Shown piece by piece: positions 49,101 to 60,119 of a stretch of 64,000 nt of DNA. The translations under genes were made by a program, and so were the position numbers. Position 1 is the stretch's first letter. Each line of letters starts with the position of its first letter. The DNA is from Siniperca chuatsi (Eukaryota > Chordata > Actinopteri > Centrarchiformes > Sinipercidae): the NCBI RefSeq assembly GCF_020085105.1, contig NC_058042.1, positions 27,919,501-27,983,500 on the forward strand, in the 5' to 3' direction. The notes under the pieces are model-generated. The model was not told where the DNA came from. It worked only from the letters and a program-made list of their open reading frames with translations, and searched no databases.

Positions 49101-52100
49101 CCAGAGACATATAGGCCCATGTTTGGTGACAAGACAGAGATATAAAAGTCAAGACAGACATTCTACTTCTAAGGTTATATCTACAGTATATGCGGGGATT
49201 GAAGCAGTCCTTATTTTATTTGACTTTACTTTCAAATAGTCTCCTGATAATACATTTTATAGCATATGGAGACCAACTCTGCTACAGTCATGAAGAAATG
49301 TTATGCCTCAGTGCATGTCGACGCTCCAGTAACTATCATTATTACATCTTATTAGGTACAGTGGAGTAAGGACTCTGAGGTTCTTGCTTGTTCTGGGTTT
49401 GCTACATTATGTCACATGCTTCACAGCCCACGTAATGACACTGGCAGACCTGGCGCTGTCAGTTGTGGATGGCCCTTTACTGTATGCTTAGGTAAAAAGT
49501 CACAAAGTAAAAAGTCTATGAAATATAGAATGAAATACTAAGCAGATAGATTATTACAGGAGCAGCGTTATAATCAGATGGAAGATCAATCTAGATTGAG
49601 AACTTAGTTTTCGTCATGTTGGAAATTGTGTCACAGTGAAACAAGTTTCTGATTCACCAAAAACACAAATGTCAACGGTGAAACACAATTTACCCATAAA
49701 TGGCTGTCAAGCTGAAGAGGCCGGGAGCAAAACACAGAGTCATTTGAATGGTAATTGAATGAATGTCTTTTAATGTTTGTATATTTTAATAAGATTATTT
49801 GCTGTGTTTTGTTTTGTTAAAAACAATGTTGTGTCAGAGCAGCTGTCAGTCATGCTCATTTGCCTTTGCTGTGTAAGAAGAACCAGGAAACGTGGACTCA
49901 TCCTCTTACACAGTGTTGCAATGCTGTCGAGATCCATCGAAGTGTTTGATGTGCTTGACCGTGTGATGATTAAAGAATGAGTGCTGAATGAATTCTTAAA
50001 AAGCATGGAGTCAGGAAGAGGGCAGCGAAAGTCCTTTAGCTAATTAGTGTTTTCTGTGATCTCTGCTGAAATGTTTACTTTCCTTTTTCTTACTGGGTGC
50101 TTTTCTTTTTTTCTTCTCTTTGCAGCCTGTTCCAGCACTACTGCTACAATAAAGGAGGGATGCGCCACACCTCCTACACCTGCATCTGTGGAACGTAAGG
50201 CTTTGTCAATTAATGTTTACCCGTTTCATTCCTGACTTAGGCTTCTCCAAAGATACATGTAAATGTCATAGGCTGCAGAGGCGCTGACGCACACACCTCA
50301 AACAAACACCATCAAATGTTGTCTTCACGTCAGGCAGAGCATTGCTGCAACACTTTATAACATCCTTTCAGCCTCTGTGGAACAGAGGAAGTTGAAGTCT
50401 GTAGCTCTGCAGTATCCCGATTGGCTTATTGGCCAAACCACCATCAAATTCCTCTTTGTTGCAGGGTAACTGTTAGCTAGCAGCATCATTATGGATGAAG
50501 AATTCTGAAATATTGCGATGTTGTTGCTAATCGGGCTTTGGCCTTTTGTATTAAAGGCCATGCGTAATGAATACTTCCTGGCGATTAGTGGTCAGTGGAT
50601 GCAAGCTATTTTCCTGTTCAAATTAAGAGCTTGAAAAATGAGCACCTGATCATCTTCAAAGGAAATTGATGAAACGTTGAAAGATTGGAACCCCTCTGAT
50701 GATATTGAAATACATTATTTAATTCAAATTATTTTTCATGGTAGCTTTATATAAGTCATATTCAGCTTTATATAAGTCATATTCAATGCAATTACCACCT
50801 TTGTGTAGTAGTTGTTCATAGTTATACTATTTATGTATTGTGTTATTGTTTAACAAAAGAGGCGATAACTCCTCCATTCTCCACTACGGCCATGCTGGGG
50901 CTCCAAATGACAAGACAATTACAGAGGGAGACATGTGGTGAGTAGCCTTCAGTAGTTTTTAACTTTCGGCTCCAAAACACTTTGGAAATAAATTTGACTG
51001 AATTAGTTTTGATGTTTTGTCCCCCGCAGTCTGTTCGACATGGGTGGAGAGTACTACTGCTACTCCTCAGACATCACCTGCTCCTTCCCAGCCAACGGCA
51101 AGTTCACTCCAGACCAGAGGGCCGTCTACGAGGCCGTCCTCAAATCCTCCCGAGCTGTCATGGCTGCCATCAAACCAGGTTATCATCTTTTAGTCAGTTT
51201 AACTATTGAGTACACTTTACTGACCTACGAAAAGTACTTAAAATGTAATCTTCTGCCCTCAAAGAAGTACTACCAGCACGGGGTTAACTGCTAATTGTTT
51301 TGCATTTTATAGGCATCTTTTTTGTTGTAAAAACCATAATAATGACCATGGTGACGGCATTTGACTTTAAATCTCCAAGGTTTTCAGTACAGTTAACATT
51401 TTTTAAATTACGGTTGCTGCGGTCTTGTAAATAATATTTCTTTGTAAACTACACTTGGAAATAAAATGGAAACCCGGTCTTAGATTCATAGCTACATATT
51501 GAGAGGCTTTCGGGCTTAGAAAGATAACCATGCATACTTAAATTTAAAGTTCAAGACAAAAAAAAACCTTCTGTTCTTTATAAACCATGCTGTTTGTGTT
51601 GCAGGTGTGAAGTGGACTGACATGCACCGCCTGGCCGACCGGGTCCACCTGGAGGAGCTGGTGAAGATCGGCATCCTGAACGGCAGCGTGGAGGACATGC
51701 TGAAGGTCCACCTGGGCTCCGTCTTCATGCCCCACGGCCTGGGACACCTGCTGGGCATCGACGTGCACGATGTGGGAGGATACCCTGAGGTGAGAACGCA
51801 AGACGTAACTTCTGAGATTGCCCACATCACAACCAACCAGTAGTTAGTGCTGTAACAGGCACAGTCTCCAGAAAGAAGCAGAAGAAGACACAGTCCTGTT
51901 CCTCAAATATGGATGTGTCATCAATAATAGAGAGACCCTCTGTGCAGAAGTGAGAGCTGAGCAAAAAGAGGCCAAGCTGCAGGAACAAGTTCAGGATGAG
52001 GGCAGGAGAGAGGGGAAGGGGAAATGTTGTCTGAACACTGGACAAAATTCTCCACCACAACCTGAAACCGTCTGTGTTCAGTTATGCACTTCTGACAACT

Positions 52101-53904
52101 AAATACAGAAGACATTTAACCCACAGTAGCTCCAGTGGAACTGCTGAGTGTTCCCCAGCAGAAGGTGTCAGTAATACAGGGCTAAGTCCTGGCTTAATGA
52201 ACTGACATCATTTATCTCTAATCACAGTCTGAACCAGAATTTTCTTTCTTCTTATCTGGGTGGAAAAGTTTTGAGCACTGGACTCAGCTGAAACACAGTC
52301 AAAGGAGATTCACTGTGACACACTCTGATATTTTACTGTTTTACTGAAGAACTGATTCGCATGAAAAATGCACAAAATCTAAAGTAATGGTGGTTTCCTG
52401 TAGCGGTGCCTCCATTTAGTCTGGGCTACAGTTATCCTACAGTATATTTCATCCAAAATAAAAAAGAAATACTATCTCAATACGGTTATCAAAAAAAAAA
52501 AGTTACCACAGTTAGTTTTTTGTAACTGTGGTTTTAACAAACTGTACTGTTGTCCAGGGGGTGGAGCGTATTAATGAGCCCGGACTGAAGAGTCTTCGGA
52601 TGGGCCGCCTGGTGCAGGAGAGGATGGTCCTCACCGTGGAGCCCGGCATATACTTCATCAACCACCTGCTGGACCAGGCCCTGGCCAACCCTGCTCAGAG
52701 CTGCTTCATCAACAACCAAGTGCTGGCTCGCTTCCGCAGCTTTGGAGGGGTCAGTCTGCTTGCACGGTTTCATTTGGTTGTGTTTGTTGGATTGGATTCA
52801 CCAGAGCGGTAATAGAAATGAATCAAGTTTTCTACAGGAAAACCCACTGATACTGAAATTAACTCACCAGAGAGCTCGCAGGGCAACACTTACTTGATTC
52901 TTGGTCCACAGAATGAAAACATTGTTATTCTTTCATGTGTTGCAATAGGCTACATGACTATGACGCTAAAAGCTACAAGTAATGTCACTTTAAACATGCA
53001 AAGACTACAATGTATTACAATGTATTACAGTATGAAAATTAAGGCTTAGACCTGGAAAATCAGGGAATTTGATAAATCCTTAAGGGAAGTCGTGATGGAA
53101 CCAGACTGTTTTACAGTTAATCATAGAAAACCTTTCTGAACTAAAAAGTATCACGAAGGATCACAGATGTGCTTTGACTAATTCATGTAAAAGTCATAGA
53201 TTTTTATGTCAGAGCCATGATCGCGATCAATCTTATGTCGTGAAAATTCATGAAATCTTAAATCACTTACTTAATTGGTGAGATCTGTTAACGTAGTAGC
53301 TCCAATGAGCCCATACAACACTACAAGGACTTCTGCAAGGTCCAAGAGACGTTTAACAGGGGCAGGTTTGGTTCAGAATTTTAATGTTCACTTTTTCACT
53401 TAAATAAGTAGTTTAGATAAAATGGCAAAACAGTGGATTTGCATACAACTGTTGTAAGTGTAGGACTTACTGTGTCTGATCATTAAGTTGACAAGTTATC
53501 ATAAATTATATAAGAATGATAATCAATATTATGAAATTGTACAAAAATTGTTGAACATTCCTTAACACACACTTAACATTTTCCTTGATGACCATTTAGT
53601 TAAGTTAAACTTCTGCCATGTGAATAGAGATTTTTCAGTGACCGATCCAGCTCATAATCAACATATGAATTCTTTACATTTTTGCATTTACATTGACTGA
53701 GTTTGCCTTTGAATGTCTTCCGCTTTGTTTCCGCCGTGTTTGATTGACTACTATGTCACTGTGGAACAGGTTCGCATTGAAGATGACATCGCAGTGACAG
53801 CTGATGGCATAGAGCTGCTGACCTGCGTCCCTCGCACCGTGGAGGAGATTGAGGCTTTCATGGCAGACTCTGCAAAACCCTTCAGCCCTGTCGTCAGCAG
53901 CTAG
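40115..53904 (+). CDS. pepd: Prolidase (peptidase D, Xaa-Pro dipeptidase), 15 exons, complete
   Basis: Cytosolic manganese-dependent metallopeptidase of family M24 that cleaves dipeptides ending in proline or hydroxyproline, a late step of collagen and dietary peptide breakdown; family members are homodimers. Exons: 40115-40131, 41578-41761, 42343-42470, 43405-43468, 45758-45805, 46356-46417, 47227-47271, 48224-48299, 49014-49060, 50126-50194, 50860-50937, 51030-51178, 51605-51789, 52558-52749, 53770-53904. They total 1479 nt, i.e. 492 residues plus TAG, with phase kept at every junction and GT-AG ends throughout. Human prolidase has 493 residues and 15 exons. An N-terminal domain (about 1-185) precedes the pita-bread catalytic domain. 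Metal ligands D276, D287, H370, E412 and E452 are all present. The start is the first ATG (MAAAPQ); there is no signal peptide. Nothing in the reading frame suggests inactivation. Confidence 0.97.
40475..40640. repeat. Dispersed fish repeat in pepd intron 1
   Basis: Begins GTTCCCAACCTTTTTGGCTT and continues with CCCCTCATCACAGAGG. This is a wording I recognise as a high-copy fish interspersed repeat, probably a non-autonomous hAT-type element. Its ends are not clear. Confidence 0.4.
40925..41577 (+). repeat. 5' part of the segment duplicated downstream (pepd intron 1)
   Basis: This intron 1 sequence is clearly similar to 59118-59935 but with many substitutions and indels. Shared blocks include GATACAGAAATCCTTGAGC and GAGACCAAGATTTATAACCA. 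It marks the left edge of the tandem duplication. A GT/GA-rich microsatellite sits at 41284-41312, with a GA-rich counterpart near 59427-59460. Confidence 0.8.
42955..43100 (+). mobile_element. tRNA-derived SINE fragment in pepd intron 3
   Basis: Contains GGTAGAGCGCGCGCCCCGTG (A-box side of a tRNA-like head) and TTTCGAATCC (B-box), then TTTGCTACATGTCATCCCCC and a tail with AAAGGCAAAAAGCC plus an A-run. This layout is that of a common fish tRNA-derived SINE. The tRNA-like head is shortened, so the copy is not complete. Confidence 0.75.
43469..45757 (+). other. pepd: pepd intron 4, no gene seen
   Basis: Large AT-rich intron with no recognisable coding or RNA gene. The first 140 bases are almost identical to the matching part of the pseudogene copy (61331-61490). 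The middle 2 kb is mostly absent from that copy. Confidence 0.7.
50743..50784 (+). repeat. 21-base perfect tandem duplication in pepd intron 10
   Basis: Two identical adjacent 21-base units, 50743-50763 and 50764-50784, each beginning AGCTTTATATAAGTC. It lies about 75 bases before exon 11. Confidence 0.9.
51030..51178 (+). CDS. pepd: pepd exon 12: first two metal ligands
   Basis: Encodes the segment [17 protein letters not shown] followed by SFPANGKF. The aspartates D276 and D287 are the paired ligands that bridge the two manganese ions in M24 enzymes. The exon is GC-richer at third positions than exons 2-11, as are exons 13 and 14. Donor CCAG|GTTATC is weaker than the other donors, but the frame continues correctly into exon 13 (G385-type split not involved; the split codon here is glycine 323). 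Confidence 0.95.
51605..51789 (+). CDS. pepd: pepd exon 13: histidine metal ligand
   Basis: Contains [21 protein letters not shown]370 (second histidine of HGLGH) is the metal-binding histidine, and H366 and H377 are the other conserved histidines around the active site. The exon ends in phase 0 after GAG (E384) with donor GTGAGA. Confidence 0.95.
52558..52749 (+). CDS. pepd: pepd exon 14: glutamate metal ligand
   Basis: Starts [10 protein letters not shown] and contains [11 protein letters not shown], where E412 is the metal-binding glutamate typical of M24 peptidases. It ends at FRSFGG with donor GTCAGT, in phase 0. Confidence 0.95.
53770..53904 (+). CDS. pepd: pepd exon 15: last metal ligand and C-terminus
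   Basis: Begins VRIEDDIAV, where E452 is the fifth metal ligand. It contains [20 protein letters not shown], very close to the vertebrate C-terminus, and stops at TAG 53902-53904. The last few residues (PFSPVVSS) are variable in the family. Confidence 0.95.
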   Translation, partial: VRIEDDIAVTADGIELLTCVPRTVEEIEAFMADSAKPFSPVVSS

Positions 53905-54310
53905 AAATTCTGACTGACGTCTCACAGTAAAGTCTGAGCTGTACTCTGCGACGACATTAACTACTGCAGATAAACAACAAGACTATTCTTCGGTAAAACT
54001 GAAGTTATTACTCATATCTCACTTATACAACAGATACACAATCAAGATTATTATTAAGCAGTACAATTAACACGATAAAAAGCAAGGAACATGAAAACTT
54101 TCATACAGTATCTTTATAAAGCTTTCATAATGTTTTGAAAATTGTGATGCAGTCACTTTAAGGGACAAACTACTTTAATAAAATAAATGTGTTCATTTAT
54201 GTGCGTCCCGGAAAAATAAATACAATTTTTTGAAAGTAATTCTTATTCTTATATTTTCCTCTTTGTAAACATTGATTCACAAAAAAATGCTGTGAAATTA
54301 AATTAAATAA
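53905..54310 (+). other. pepd: pepd 3' UTR with polyadenylation signals
   Basis: After the stop codon, AATAAA occurs at 54177-54182, followed closely by overlapping AATAAA-type hexamers near 54181-54220 and again near 54305. The AT-rich stretch gives the likely mRNA end between about 54200 and 54330. Which signal is used cannot be decided from sequence. Confidence 0.55.
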
Positions 54311-54330
54311 ACATTTTAATTTGCAACTGT

Positions 54331-55776
54331 GTGCAGCAGATTTGTTCATTTATTTAGCTGGTATTTTGTACAAGTATTCTTTCATACAAATACATTGGAC
54401 CACAAATGTTCTTTATCCACACAGTAACCAGAGTAGTCCTCTTGTCCTGACAGAAGAAAATGTCCTGACAGTTCCTCTTTAAGATGGATAATTAAATCAA
54501 CGTATAAGAAGTGGAACTTCTAAAATACAGTATGTTTGTTGTAAGACTGCTATTGTCCTCTAGATGGATGACTTAAATCAGAGACATTTCTTCGATGTAA
54601 AACTGAATCAATTCAGGAATCGCACAAGGAAAGTAAGCTGTAAAGTGTACAAATATTTAGTGATTGTGTTGTATTTCAGAAAACCACAAAACATGAGAAT
54701 CAGTCTGAACATTTGAAATTTAAAATGTATTCTGTGTTGAATTGATGGATTCTGGTATTTTTGTGAATGTTCTTTGGAAAAATCAAGAGTCACAATAGTT
54801 ATTTCCCTCACAGATTGAACAGATTGCATAATTGAGTCATCCTGAACTTAAACATTGATGCACTCGGTATACAGTACTCATGGATCAGATGGAAACAGTG
54901 CTCGGGAGGCACTGATAACATATAAAAGCATGATAACAGCTGAGAGGCGCGGTGTTCAGGTTTTGAATGGAACTGAAAAAAGGTGTTAAAGCAGAAACTC
55001 TAGATCACAGCGGGCCAAATACAGTAAAATGATTTCGTACATAATTTCGTGGGGCAGATGAACTAAACGTAAAAGACACACTTGCATATATTGGCCACCA
55101 GGGGCCACTGTCATTCAATTCAATGAAAAATTATTAACACTGCTTACTACAGACACTGTTGCACCAAACAGCAATATATCTCAATATCATTACATGAGTC
55201 AACTTTTATGAACTCAATATCAAAGATGGGTGATTTTGCTGTCCCTAGAAGCTCACAGCCAATAAAATATCATGCTGGGGGCTTAATTGATAACTAATAT
55301 TTCCTTCTGAATATACTGTATGTTGACACAGACCACAGTATTGAAACAAGTCAATCAACGTCGAATTTGTCATTCCAACTATAAAATTGCAGTTGAAATG
55401 AAATGTTGTGTCTTAATAAGGAGGGTGCCAAATGTGACAAAAAGTCAGACAAACATGAAGCCAAAACAGACATTCACATTTGTCATTTTTTATGCACGAT
55501 GCCTGCAAAAGTGACGTTGACCAGGACGAAAATTTGAGCCCATTGCTGGACAACAGGTGCGCAAAAACCCACAGGTAAACGAAAACCGAGCCAAAGACTG
55601 CCTACAGAAAGGACAGTAGAGACTTCAGGTGGGACACAGTGAGAACTTGACTTCAGGTACAGCCATTTCATCAGTCCAAAACCATTGCAGTCTTTCCAAC
55701 AATGCTCAGGTAAAAACAGGCAGCACGTGGTACATAGCACATAGTTGCTTTTAAAAAAATAAACTAATAAACTCGT
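54331..55776. other. Gene-free stretch after pepd
   Basis: No gene recognised. A CTCF-like word CCACCAGGGGCCACT lies at 55095-55109. Confidence 0.6.
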
Positions 55777-56104
55777 ATCATTGTTAATTAAACGTTTCTC
55801 TTAAAAAAAGCCGCACGAATCAGCTTGGATGAATAAATTGGCATATTTCAAGTAAGTGTTTTGCTGCCACATTTATTTATGTATTACGTTATTAGACCAG
55901 GGAACACAATTATTGAATTTCATTGTAAGTCAGTACTTTAATAGCCTAATAGTTACTGATTTTTAAATAAACTGTAAGAAACTCCTTGATCATTGTTAAT
56001 TAGACGTTTCTGTTAGAAACAGGACTTTTTCTTAACAAGTGTACGCACAGATCAGCTTTAATGCATAAATTGGCCTACTAAGTGTTTTGCTGCCACATTT
56101 ATTT
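55777..56104 (+). repeat. Diverged tandem duplication, about 210-base period
   Basis: Copy 1 (55777-55880) and copy 2 (55989-56104) share TCATTGTTAATTA.ACGTTTC, then ATCAGCTT and ATAAATTGGC, then AAGTGTTTTGCTGCCACATT. Copy 2 has an insertion in its middle. No coding is seen. Confidence 0.8.
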
Positions 56105-56504
56105 GTCTATTAGCCTACGTGAATTCACAATTATATCACTATTTACATGCTATCTCAGCCTATCAGAAGTCAAGACAGGACCCGAGCTGTCACTTTTATT
56201 CTTTAAATAAAACTGATAATCTTTTGTATTTTATTTCCCTTGTTAGGACCTGGTGAGTCTTTCACACTTTGGCCCTAAATATCAATAAATCACGCTGCAT
56301 TTACAGATGCCGCCCAAAACGGACTAACATGAAAAAATACAAAAATATAGTCCTACAATTTACCAGAGCTGAATAGTTAAAAAGACTGAACACTAAAAAC
56401 ATTCAGAGATCTAAAAGTTTATGTTCACATACAAGTTCCACATTTCTCTAGTTAGTTGTAAATGCTAATGTCCACTACACAGCTTAAAACCAAAACAATA
56501 ATTA

Positions 56505-57290
56505 AAGCTGCAAGCAGCGACGGACAGGCCCTCACACCTGGCCGCGCGTTGTGGCTCGAAGCAGCCTCTGAATTTTCACATGTTCTGGACACTGCAGGAA
56601 GGAGTTAAATGTAACTTCCTGTGTCCACTCTGTGGCTCTAGAGAACACCCACTATACGTCATTTTCCAGTATATCAAGTGCATACCACACCCTGACATTT
56701 TCATGTGAATCAAATGATGATTGTCACGCAAGGCTTACTTCCTGTTGCCAGTAGGTGGCGCAATGACTACAACTCCTAATGTAGATGTCCTCAGACCGGG
56801 ACTCTTATCAACCATATGAAATTTCCCGGATTGGACAAAGTACACTGAAGTTACAACAACTTCCTATTTCACGGAATAATGTGTCGCCACGGAATAATGT
56901 GTCGCCACGGCAACGGCACACAATCTTCACAATGAAACATCATCAAGGTCTTAAGACTCTGCTGAACAAGTTTGAGATGGGTGTGGTTAATCTGCTAGAG
57001 TAGTTTGTAAGAGTATAGGGCCTGTAACTTCCTGTTGCCAGTAGGTGGCGCTATGACTTTGACTCTTATGAAACATGAAGTTTGGAACAAATATTACCAC
57101 GTACACTTAAGTTACAACAATTTCATGTTTCTTGGAGAAACATCAATATTCGAAGCCACGCCACAGACACACCCTTCAAGGAAAACTCACACTTAGCACA
57201 ACTTTTCATCGCGAAAGTCTCAAACATGTGAAGTTTGAGGCAGATTTGAACATGTACACTCAAGTTACAACAACTTCCTGTGTGGATCCC
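56505..57290 (+). repeat. Dispersed repeat with three diverged units and two CTCF-like words
   Basis: It opens TTAAAGCTGCAAGCAGCGAC, a familiar start in fish repeats. Units near 56736-56875 and 57025-57135 share CTTCCTGTTGCCAGTAGGTG. All three units, the third near 57189-57286, share GTACACT.AAGTTACAACAA. The class is unknown. Confidence 0.65.
56870..56905 (+). repeat. 18-base perfect tandem duplication
   Basis: CACGGAATAATGTGTCGC occurs twice in direct contact (56870-56887, 56888-56905), inside the dispersed repeat. Confidence 0.95.
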
Positions 57291-57855
57291 CTGCCATTTC
57301 AGAGCGCCGGTGCACCGCTTAACACCTGATGGCGAAGGCGGGAAAACTGTTTAAATGGAGTGCAATCTGTCAGCCAGCGGCAGCAACCACGTGACTGTCA
57401 GCTGACAAAACAAACAACAATGTCGGCCTACAGGGTAAAAGCCACGGTAGCTTTCCTACCTTCTCCATGGACAGCAATGTTCCCAATATGATTTTATTTA
57501 AGCCTGAATGACATTCAGCAGTTCTCTGTCTTTTAAACCGGTTTGTGTTTGTATGGGCCATGTGATCGAGGTAGGCATACACGCCGCTGTCGCCGCTTGA
57601 ACTGAGCGGGACATCTGGCGTACGCACCGGCTGAGAGGCCTTTTAAATGGTGTACAGACTCCGCCTACTCTGCGCACACATCAGATCTTTAAGAGAAGCT
57701 AGTACCTTCCGACGTTGTCTTTTTCAGTTTCTTATTTCTTCATTTAGCCACAGCAGAGAAGAAGATTTCAACTGTTTGTATCTGACAAGAGCTATACTCG
57801 CAAATATATGCAAAAGCTATTAAAAACACTGACAAGCTCCTCTACGGTGAGGCCC
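57291..57855. other. Gene-free stretch
   Basis: Moderately CpG-containing sequence around 57300-57620 without a supported gene. It may belong to the neighbouring repeats. Confidence 0.4.
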
Positions 57856-58372
57856 TCATGAGGCATGGGTACTAAAAAAAAAAAAAAAATATGGCTGAGG
57901 AAAAAGCCTGACAGGAACCTGGAAAAGCCCAGCCCCATCATCAGAGATGACATCTTCCCCACAGAAACCATGAAATGTATGACCTTTGTGATGGCTGGGA
58001 TGTTTGACATATTGGGTAAGATTAAAATTATCTAAAAGTTTGATAAAATCAGAAGTAAAGGAAGAGGGGCAACAAAAATGGCCATTAAAATCAAACATTT
58101 CTGTGTATTAGTGCAAGGCCACCGCCTCAACCTGTCAATCTTGGCTGGTGGGAAAATAACAATTCTTGGGGGGACAGAGGGGCACAATCCTCAGGATTAA
58201 TCCAAGACTCTGTCATGATTAAATCCTGGCAGATAAACGATGTATTAGCAAGGGATCTTACATTAAGGAAACAATAAAGAGCTGTTTCAACCAAATCAAC
58301 CATACCTTTAGATGTTGAGTTAAACTGCCTTGTTGTTTCGATGCTGCATACCTTTAGGGAAACAGAGTTCAC
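57856..58372 (-). mobile_element. LINE fragment with endonuclease remnants
   Basis: On the minus strand, 58372-58127 contains FLNVRSLANTSFICQDLI then MTESWINPEDCAPLS, matching the start of the apurinic-like endonuclease of fish LINEs (NVRSL..K, TE.W). A second frame, 58098-57856, reads FTSDFIKLLDNFNLTQYVKH then PSHHKGHTF and VISDDG, typical of the end of the same domain. The stretch between them is deleted and the frame differs, so the element is dead. The reverse transcriptase part is missing. Confidence 0.75.
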
Positions 58373-59117
58373 AGGAGTTCATGAGTCAGGACGAGCTCCA
58401 TCAGGGAAGAAACCAGCGAGCAAAGAGACAGACAGATACAGAGATGTAACGGTAGGTGACAGACGGACGGAGGAAGGTAACTTAACGTTATCTGACTCAC
58501 GCTATTTGGCGTCGAAGCCCATTCTTCTTTGTTTCGGGGAGCTGAAGCGTCAACATCCAGATAACTATTTCCCACTGTGGGGCCCTGCTGCTAGCTAACG
58601 TTTGCTAACGTTTGTGCTTACAAAAGCACGGTAGCCGATAACTTATAATTAACAACAACGGGAAACAAGCTAACCCACCAGGTTCTTTCATTTCAACGAT
58701 GTTGTTAGCTTTCTTTTGGTTGTACGACTAGCTTCTCAATTCACTGAGCGTTTCTTTTCCAGCGACCTGTCCAATTTGTAGTTTCATAGAGGTATGACAT
58801 GACAGTGACGGCAGGCTTGCCTGCCTAGCTAAAGGCCACCAGTTTAAGATGTCATCTTTAACCACGCTGGCTGACTAACATTTAACACAGAGGGCGCTGT
58901 TTCACTCTTTTGATGAAACTCAGTGGGAAAGTTTCTGCCAATTGACATTCATGTGAAGAGTTTTCATGAATATAATATACAGTCACTGGTATAATCACTG
59001 TCAGTCCATTGGCTTAAAATTGCCAGAAATTCGGCCCTCTAAAATGGTCATGGAGTGCAATCAATACCTCTACAAACCATTGGACATTGTAAATTTCACG
59101 AGGTATTTTTGAGTCTT
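58373..59117. other. Stretch between LINE fragment and pepd duplicate
   Basis: No gene recognised. It may include the LINE 5' region, since GCTAGCTAACGTTTGCTAACG-like words near 58590-58612 recur in fish repeats. Any similarity to pepd intron 1 before 59118 was not clear. Confidence 0.4.
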
Positions 59118-59935
59118 GCATGGCTGGACAGGGTAATGGATTGTATTGTAGTGCATTATTGTGTCTACCTCCTCCTGTAAGTACTCAGCCACTCACGCCA
59201 TCTACCACCTCAGTGCGGCAGATCTGTCCTCGCAGTTATACCTGTAAACTCAGCCAGCAGTGATACAGAAATCCTTGAGCCATAAAATCAGTCAATCAAG
59301 GCTGAATCATAAACGTTGTGTTTGTTATCTTATCAGTCAAGTCACGGGCCAGAGACCAAGATTTATAACCAAGAACCATCAGTTACATAGACAAAAGTGT
59401 GAAAAAAACAAAAAAGTATTCTCCAAAACAGAGAGCGAGAGAGAGAGACAGAGAGAAAGAAAACAACTTCTAACTATTGAAATGCCAATGTGGAACACAG
59501 AACTAAAAGTATCAGATAACCGCTGCTTGGCGCAGAAAGTCTGCGGTGAAATTATGGACAGGTTAAGGATGTGTGAATCCACTATGTAGCGCCACAGTGG
59601 CGCACTTTGGTTTCTTTTGGCAACCAAATTCTCCATCGTAAGCTGAAATCACAACATCTCCAGCTCAACAAGTCAGAAGACATTAAACTTAATTCCTTAC
59701 ACTGCAGCTGCTATACATCTTGGTGGATATCAGTTTTATTTTTGCTGTCATTAATAAGAATTAGTTTTGCCTATAAACAAGGCTCCCTGAATGCATAGGA
59801 TTTCAGGAAATAGCTGAATGATGGTAAGGACAGTGGGGAAAACATGCTGTGTAGGCTTGAGCATTATATGCTACTATTGATAACACCCATTATAACAATC
59901 TTAATCTAGACCCAAAGTCTCCAACCACTACTCAG

Positions 59936-60119
59936 ACCTGTCTACTGGCTGGGTAATGACACCCTGAGGGTGTCTGCAGCCCTGTTTGCAGAGAACCGCC
60001 GATGACTGTGCAAAGGGCTGAAAGCCAAAGACGGAGTGGTGCCGCAGTCAGTGGTGGTGCTGCAGGGAGGAGAGCAGAAGCAGAGGTACTGCACGGACAC
60101 AGACCTCCTTTTCAGGCAG
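59936..60119 (+). pseudogene. pepd: pepd pseudo-exon 2 with nonsense codon
   Basis: Same 184-base length and splice sites as exon 2 of the gene, with four substitutions. Two are CTA to CTG and one CGT to CGC, all silent. The fourth turns the second of two adjacent arginine CGA codons into TGA at 60003-60005, a typical CpG C-to-T change. Confidence 0.95.

Noticed and set aside
51516..51836. Antisense open frames of 106 and 93 codons
   Set aside because: They are complements of pepd exon 13, whose codon bias opens the opposite strand.
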